DNA of 64,000 nucleotides, taken from assembly GCA_964344055.1 (NCBI GenBank), contig CAYFLT010000013.1, forward strand, positions 7,043 to 71,042, read 5' to 3'. The translations under genes and the position numbers were made by a program. Origin of the DNA: OFTM10 sp964344055. Its GTDB lineage: Bacteria > Actinomycetota > Acidimicrobiia > Acidimicrobiales > Aldehydirespiratoraceae. Every line of letters begins with the position of its first letter. The first letter of the stretch is position 1. The notes under the pieces were generated by a model. It did not search any database, had not been told where the DNA came from, and saw nothing but the letters and a program-made list of their open reading frames with translations. Positions 60,401-64,000 of this stretch are shown in pieces.

Positions 60401-60575
60401 TGCTGTCCGGGGCACTGTCGCCGGTCGGCGAAGTGGTGGTCGTGGGGGAGGGCTCGGACTCGGAGGTCGGTTCGTCCCCGTCGTCGCCCGAGCAGGCCGC
60501 GGCGAGGGTCGCGAACGCGAGGACGATCAGCAGGGCTCGATGCGAGGATCGGGTCGGTGGTCGGTGTCTCGCCAT
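54496..60575 (-). CDS. Bacterial alpha-2-macroglobulin family lipoprotein (N gap and in-frame stop near the C-terminus)
   Basis: About 2,020 residues. A lipoprotein signal (LAAAC, Cys28) leads through an acidic linker to macroglobulin domains (for example FDDRGVYKPGETAHVKGWVR, the MG2-type start) and a bait-like region near 1,310-1,380. An A2M segment follows (ALAFYRPDAVTDSDGEISVTVDLPDNLTRYRVMAVA) and then the thioester/complement region, where a typical CxEQ motif is replaced by 'YRFDSSDS', so no thioester can form. A 10-N gap (55632-55641) changes the drawn frame. A TAA at 54691-54693 interrupts the final domain right after WWWPWQW; the next 65 codons, in the same frame, continue the family ending (NLRDDRAEAF, FTYLARATTPGEF, TFGRTG) to TGA at 54496. 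It would trap proteases at the envelope. Confidence 0.85.
54691..54693 (-). other. In-frame TAA within the alpha-2-macroglobulin gene
   Basis: TAA follows TGG CAG TGG where homologues carry a Tyr or Phe (W-Y/F-x-H-x-N-L-R-D). One base change from TAC or TAT would explain it. The reading frame is unchanged on both sides. Confidence 0.8.
55632..55641. other. Assembly gap (10 N)
   Basis: Run of N inside the alpha-2-macroglobulin gene; the frames on the two sides differ, so the true length is not 10 modulo 3. Confidence 0.99.
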
Positions 60576-60674
60576 GGCCGCGGCTCCCGGAGGATGGTTC
60601 TCACCCTACGACGACGCGAGACGGCCGTCCGGTTCCCGCGACCCGACCCCAGGCGGGTTGATGGCCGATCGGCG

Positions 60675-62767
60675 TCAGCCGACGGCCTTCTGCTCGCGGC
60701 GGCGGTGGCGGAGGATCCGTTCGGTGTAGCCGTTCTTCTCGTGGCGGCCCTGGAGCACGAGATCGAGTGCGGCCTGGAACGGAATACTCTCGTCGTAGCC
60801 CGGCGCCATCGGCCGGTAGGCCGCGTCGTCAGCGTTCTGGTTGTCGACCGACACCGCCATCCGGCGCATCGTCGCCCGCACCTGTTCCTCGGACACGACG
60901 CCGTGATGGAGCCAGTTGGCGACGTGTTGGCTGGAGATGCGGAGGGTGGCCAGGTCCTCCATCAGGCCGACGTCGTTGATGTCGGGGACCGTCGAGCAGC
61001 CCACCCCCTGGCCGACCCAGCGGACCACGTACCCGAGAATGCCCTGGCAGTTGTTGTCCAGCTCCCGTTGGATCTCCTCGTCGGTGAACTTGCGGTCGGC
61101 GGCGATGGTCGGGATGGCGAGCATGTCGCCCAGTCGCTGACGGGGTCGGTCGACGAGGTCCTGTTGGCGGGCTCGGACGTCGAGCTTGAAGTAGTGGGTG
61201 GCGTGGAGGGTGGCCGCCGTCGGCGACGGCACCCAGGCGCAGTTCGCGCCGGCCAGCGGATGCTGGATCTTCGTCTTCATCATGTCCGCCATCTCGTTCG
61301 GCGCAGCCCACATCCCCTTGCCGATCTGGGCTCGCCCCCTGAGGCCGCACGCGAGGCCGGTGTCGACGTTGGAGTCCTCGTAGGCGCGGAGCCACGTCGA
61401 TGACTTCATCTCCCCCTTCGGAAGCACGGGGCCGGACTCCATGTCGGTGTGGATCTCGTCCCCGGTTCGGTCGAGGAAGCCGGTGTTGATGAACACGCAC
61501 CGCTCGCGAGCGTGGGCGAGGCACCCCTTGAGGCCCATCGACGTGCGCCGCTCCTCGTCCATGATCCCCATCTTGAGTGTGTTGCGCTCGAGACCGAGCA
61601 CGTCCTCGACGCGGGAGAAGAGCTCACAGGCGAGCGCCACCTCGTCGGGGCCGTGCAGCTTCGGCTTCACGATGTACACCGACCCGGTGCGGCTGTTTCG
61701 GAATGAACTGGCCCCATTCAGGTCGTGCATGGCCGCGGCCGAGGTCACCAGTGCATCGAGCATCGTCTCGGGGATCGGGTGGCCCTGGTAGGTGACGATG
61801 TCGGTCGTGAGGTGATGGCCGACGTTGCGAACGAGCATCAACGCGCGCCCGGGTTCCACGTGTTCGCCCCCGTCCGCAGCGATGTACACGCGATCGGGAT
61901 CCAGTGACCGGTCGACGGTCTCGCCCCCCTTTTCGAACGAGCGGGTGAGCGTCCCGTTCATCAGCCCCAGCCAGTTGCCGTAGACGACGAGCTTGTCGTC
62001 GAGGTCGACTGCCGAGACGGAATCCTCACAGTCCATGATCGCGGTCACTGCCGATTCGAGATGGACGTCGTAGACGTTCGCGTGATCGCGCTTGCCGATG
62101 TAGAACCCTTCGCCGATCTGGAGCTCGCAGCCGAGGCCGTTCTTGCGCAGGAGGATCGAGTCCGGTTTCTCCGGATTGCCGGTGTAGGCGATGAAGCGCT
62201 CAGGGCGCAGCAGGGTGCTCTGGGTGCCATCACCGCTGATCGCAACGAGGTCACCCCGCTCCACCTTNNNNNNNNNNNNNNNNNNNNNNAGTGGTGACTG
62301 GAGTTGTCGAGGCTGAAGTGGCGGTCCAGGAAGTCGCGGACGGTGTCGATCACCTTGTCGCCGCGGATCGGGTTGTACTTCCTCCCCTTGCCGCACCCGT
62401 CGCCGTCGTCGATCACGTCGGTGCCGTAGAGGGCGTCGTAGAAGGACCCCCACCGGGCGTTCGCCGCGTTGAGCGCGTAGCGACTGTTGTCGAGCGGAAC
62501 CACGAGCTGCGGTCCGGCCACCTCGGCGATCTCGCGGTCGACGTTGCCGGTCACGACCTGGTCCCGGGGGGCGACGTGCCACGCGTCGATCTGGTCCTGC
62601 AGTTCGTCGCGTCGGGCGAGCAGGTCGGCATTCCTCGGGGCCAGATCGGCCACGATCTGCTCGAAACCGGCCCAGAACGCCTCCGGCGTGACGCCCGTTC
62701 CGGGGAGGAGCTCATCGGCGACGAAGTCGGCCAGCGCACTTTCGATCTCGAGTTCGCCGAACTGCAT
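60675..62767 (-). CDS. glcB: Malate synthase G (contains N gap)
   Basis: About 697 residues as drawn; the family is usually around 720-730. MSG segments run throughout: 'ARWGSFYDALYGTDVI' and 'KGRKYNPIRGDKVI' near the start, MDCEDSVSAVDLDDKLVVYGNWLGLMNG, 'VYIVKPKLHGPDEVA', 'KMGIMDEERRTSMGLKGCL' (catalytic-site region), 'GQIGKGMWAAPNEMADM'-like RAQIGKGMWAAP, and a C-terminal helical plug. It condenses glyoxylate with acetyl-CoA to malate. A 22-N gap (62268-62289) lies after SLDNSSHH and the frames differ on either side. GGAGGT precedes ATG 62767. No isocitrate lyase or glycolate oxidase gene is in the window. Confidence 0.93.
62268..62289. other. Assembly gap (22 N)
   Basis: Run of N within glcB; the frames on the two sides do not match as drawn, so the true length differs. 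Confidence 0.99.
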
Positions 62768-62881
62768 GGGGGACCTCCGAAGATGGCGACTTTTTCGATC
62801 GTACCGAAGGCTGACCGCGGCTCGGGAAGCGGACCACGTCGAAGTCCGCGTGGTTTTTCGGTTGGCCGAAACCGGCGTCGG

Positions 62882-64000
62882 TCAGTTGGTGATCCGCACC
62901 ACCAGGCCGTCGCCCTTGACCGCGAGCCAGAGCGAATCCCCATTCACCGCGACCCCGGAGGGCTCACCGCCGATGGGAGTGCGGCTCAGGACCTCGAGTG
63001 AGTCGGGGTCGAGCTCGACCAGGTCGCCGGATTCGCTCACCGCCACCCAGAGCGAACCGAACGCCAGGCCGAGTTCGATCGGGGCATCGCCCACATCGGT
63101 GGTCTCGATCTCTTCGGAGTCGACGGCAACCCGAGCCACTGTGCCGTCGAGCTGGTTGGACACGAAGACGACGTCGTCGCCTCCCCAGGCGAGACCGATG
63201 GGGCCGGCCCCGACCTCCAAGCGGGTCTTCACACTGAGATCGTCGTGGTTCAGCTCGACCAGCTCGCCGGTATCGAAGAGTGCGACGAAGACCCGCGACT
63301 CGGCGGTGACGAGGACCGCCGTCGGCGTTCCGCCCACCGCCACCTCGTCGAGGACGGCGCCATCGGTCGAGTCCAGCCGGGCGACGTACTTGCCCCTCGC
63401 CGACGCCATCACGAGCGTGCGGCCGTCCTTCTGGAGTCCGTCCGGCCCGTCGATCGGGAACGCAGAAACGATCGAACCGTCGGACGGTTCGAGACGAAGA
63501 AGCTGGTTGCCCTGGAAGTCGGCGAGCCACACCGTCGTGCCGGTACGGAGGATCCGGGCCGCGTTGCTCGAGACCTCCGCCGCGTCGGTGACTTCATCGG
63601 TCTCGGGGTTGATCTCGACGTAGGAGCCCTCGGTGCCGATGACCGCCACGCTGGCGTCGGTGGCACTGATGAACTGGGCGTCGACGTCCACGGTGATGCG
63701 ACTGATCCTGGATCCGGAGATGGCCGGTGCCGGCACGTTGCGGAGTTCGGCTTCGAGCTCGGCAACCTGACGCTCGAGCGTCTCGATCCGCAGGGCGTCG
63801 ACCGCCGCGATCGTGGGCGTGGTCTCCACGATGACCGCGTCGGGGCCGTCTCCTTCGAGTACGGGCTCGATGCCGGGCGGTGCCAGCGAGGTGCCGGCGT
63901 CCGCGCCGTCGTCACCTCCGTCCGGCCAGAAGAACCAGACCCCCAGTGACGCGACGATCGCAACGAGGACGTTGACGCCGATGAGTGTGGCCCGCCTGCC
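62882..64000 (-). CDS. Membrane-anchored protein with coiled coil and beta-propeller (5' end beyond the window)
   Basis: 372 residues are visible, open to the right edge. The first visible part has a membrane helix (TLIGVNVLVAIVASLGVWFFW), then an acidic/Pro stretch, a short coiled coil (ALRIETLERQVAELEAELRN) and about 290 residues of repeated ~42-residue beta blades (LWLADFQGNQLLRLEP, VFVALFDTGELVELN, LWVAVSESGDLVELDP, LWLAVKGDGLVVRI). The style is like NHL/YVTN propellers, facing outward from the membrane. The function is not recognisable. The gene lies 114 bp upstream of glcB on the same strand. Confidence 0.78.
   Translation of the reverse strand, partial: GRRATLIGVNVLVAIVASLGVWFFWPDGGDDGADAGTSLAPPGIEPVLEGDGPDAVIVETTPTIAAVDALRIETLERQVAELEAELRNVPAPAISGSRISRITVDVDAQFISATDASVAVIGTEGSYVEINPETDEVTDAAEVSSNAARILRTGTTVWLADFQGNQLLRLEPSDGSIVSAFPIDGPDGLQKDGRTLVMASARGKYVARLDSTDGAVLDEVAVGGTPTAVLVTAESRVFVALFDTGELVELNHDDLSVKTRLEVGAGPIGLAWGGDDVVFVSNQLDGTVARVAVDSEEIETTDVGDAPIELGLAFGSLWVAVSESGDLVELDPDSLEVLSRTPIGGEPSGVAVNGDSLWLAVKGDGLVVRITN

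Noticed and set aside
60675..62767. Frameshifted malate synthase pseudogene
   Set aside because: The frame change coincides with the 22-N gap; both sides are fully conserved, so gap length error is sufficient.
62840..62860. Plus-strand intrinsic terminator (CCACG...CGTGG followed by TTTTT)
   Set aside because: No plus-strand gene ends here; the stem is only 5 bp and both neighbouring genes run on the minus strand.
1..64000. Phage, transposase, toxin-antitoxin or defence system
   Set aside because: No integrase, transposase, restriction, retron, CBASS or similar signature was found in any open frame; the content is metabolic and regulatory.
1..64000. tRNA or rRNA genes
   Set aside because: Nearly all of the window is protein-coding with intergenic gaps under 150 bp, and I saw no T-arm-like GGTTCRANYCC with matching acceptor arms.

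Overview
This is a very GC-rich, gene-dense stretch of a bacterial chromosome. About 57 protein genes cover almost all of it, usually with 4-bp ATGA-type overlaps inside operons, and I see no tRNA or rRNA gene, CRISPR array, phage or insertion sequence. The gene style points to an actinobacterium: acyl-CoA carboxylase and acyl-CoA dehydrogenase operons, many TetR/IclR/ArsR regulators, LLM-class flavin enzymes, S-layer-homology secreted proteins, and -10-like hexamers 6-7 nt before start codons (leaderless mRNAs). Acidimicrobiia, for example an aquatic Ilumatobacter-like lineage, is my best guess; that is inference. Five runs of N, all inside genes and three of them clearly breaking the reading frame, show a draft or metagenome assembly.

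Layout. 1-2.6 kb: sulfur module (end of a SulP permease, two rhodaneses, and an MBL-rhodanese-rhodanese protein behind a perfect CsoR/CstR-type operator). 2.8-7.9 kb: His-rich lipoprotein, ArsR-AHSA1-DUF899 operon, malonyl-CoA decarboxylase, complete SulP-STAS permease. 8-12.9 kb: large secreted SLH protein and two transporters. 12.9-17.9 kb: TetR, acyl-CoA synthetase and thiolase divergent from a carotenoid oxygenase, with a shared palindrome between. 17.9-25.4 kb: haloalkane dehalogenase facing an eight-gene catabolic operon (FN3K-type kinase, HpcH aldolase, amidohydrolase, CobW GTPase, enoyl-CoA hydratase, LLM oxidoreductase, DUF167, DUF3291). 25.4-29 kb: PrpD-IclR-MttB operon. 29-34.4 kb: TetR plus biotin-dependent acyl-CoA carboxylase and acyl-CoA dehydrogenase. 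34.4-41 kb: universal stress protein, a broken FAD/FNR reductase, and two paralogous solute-binding lipoproteins with a divergent TetR. 41-43.8 kb: methyltransferase, split YeeE/YedE pair, small conserved proteins.

43.8-51 kb is the most distinctive part. An SDR and a BetI-like TetR lie opposite an iodotyrosine-deiodinase-like nitroreductase. Next come a choline-sulfatase-like sulfatase and, divergent from it, an M24-fold protein carrying every metal and catalytic residue I remember for the DMSP lyase DddP at the same spacing, then an EamA transporter and a sarcosine-oxidase-like flavoprotein. The sulfatase/DddP region and the EamA promoter share a CCTGGACG-N2-CGTCCAGG palindrome, and its left arm lies at the -35 position with the same 17-nt spacing in both forward promoters. 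With MttB and PrpD nearby, this suggests a lineage that uses methylated sulfur and nitrogen osmolytes and organohalogens.

51-64 kb: Ada-AlkA fusion and Ogt (alkylation repair), class II aldolase, PASTA-type protein, a giant alpha-2-macroglobulin lipoprotein with an in-frame stop near its end, malate synthase G, and a membrane-anchored beta-propeller protein running off the right edge. Several genes show small lesions (FNR junction, Ogt loop, alpha-2-macroglobulin stop) that may be real decay or assembly errors.
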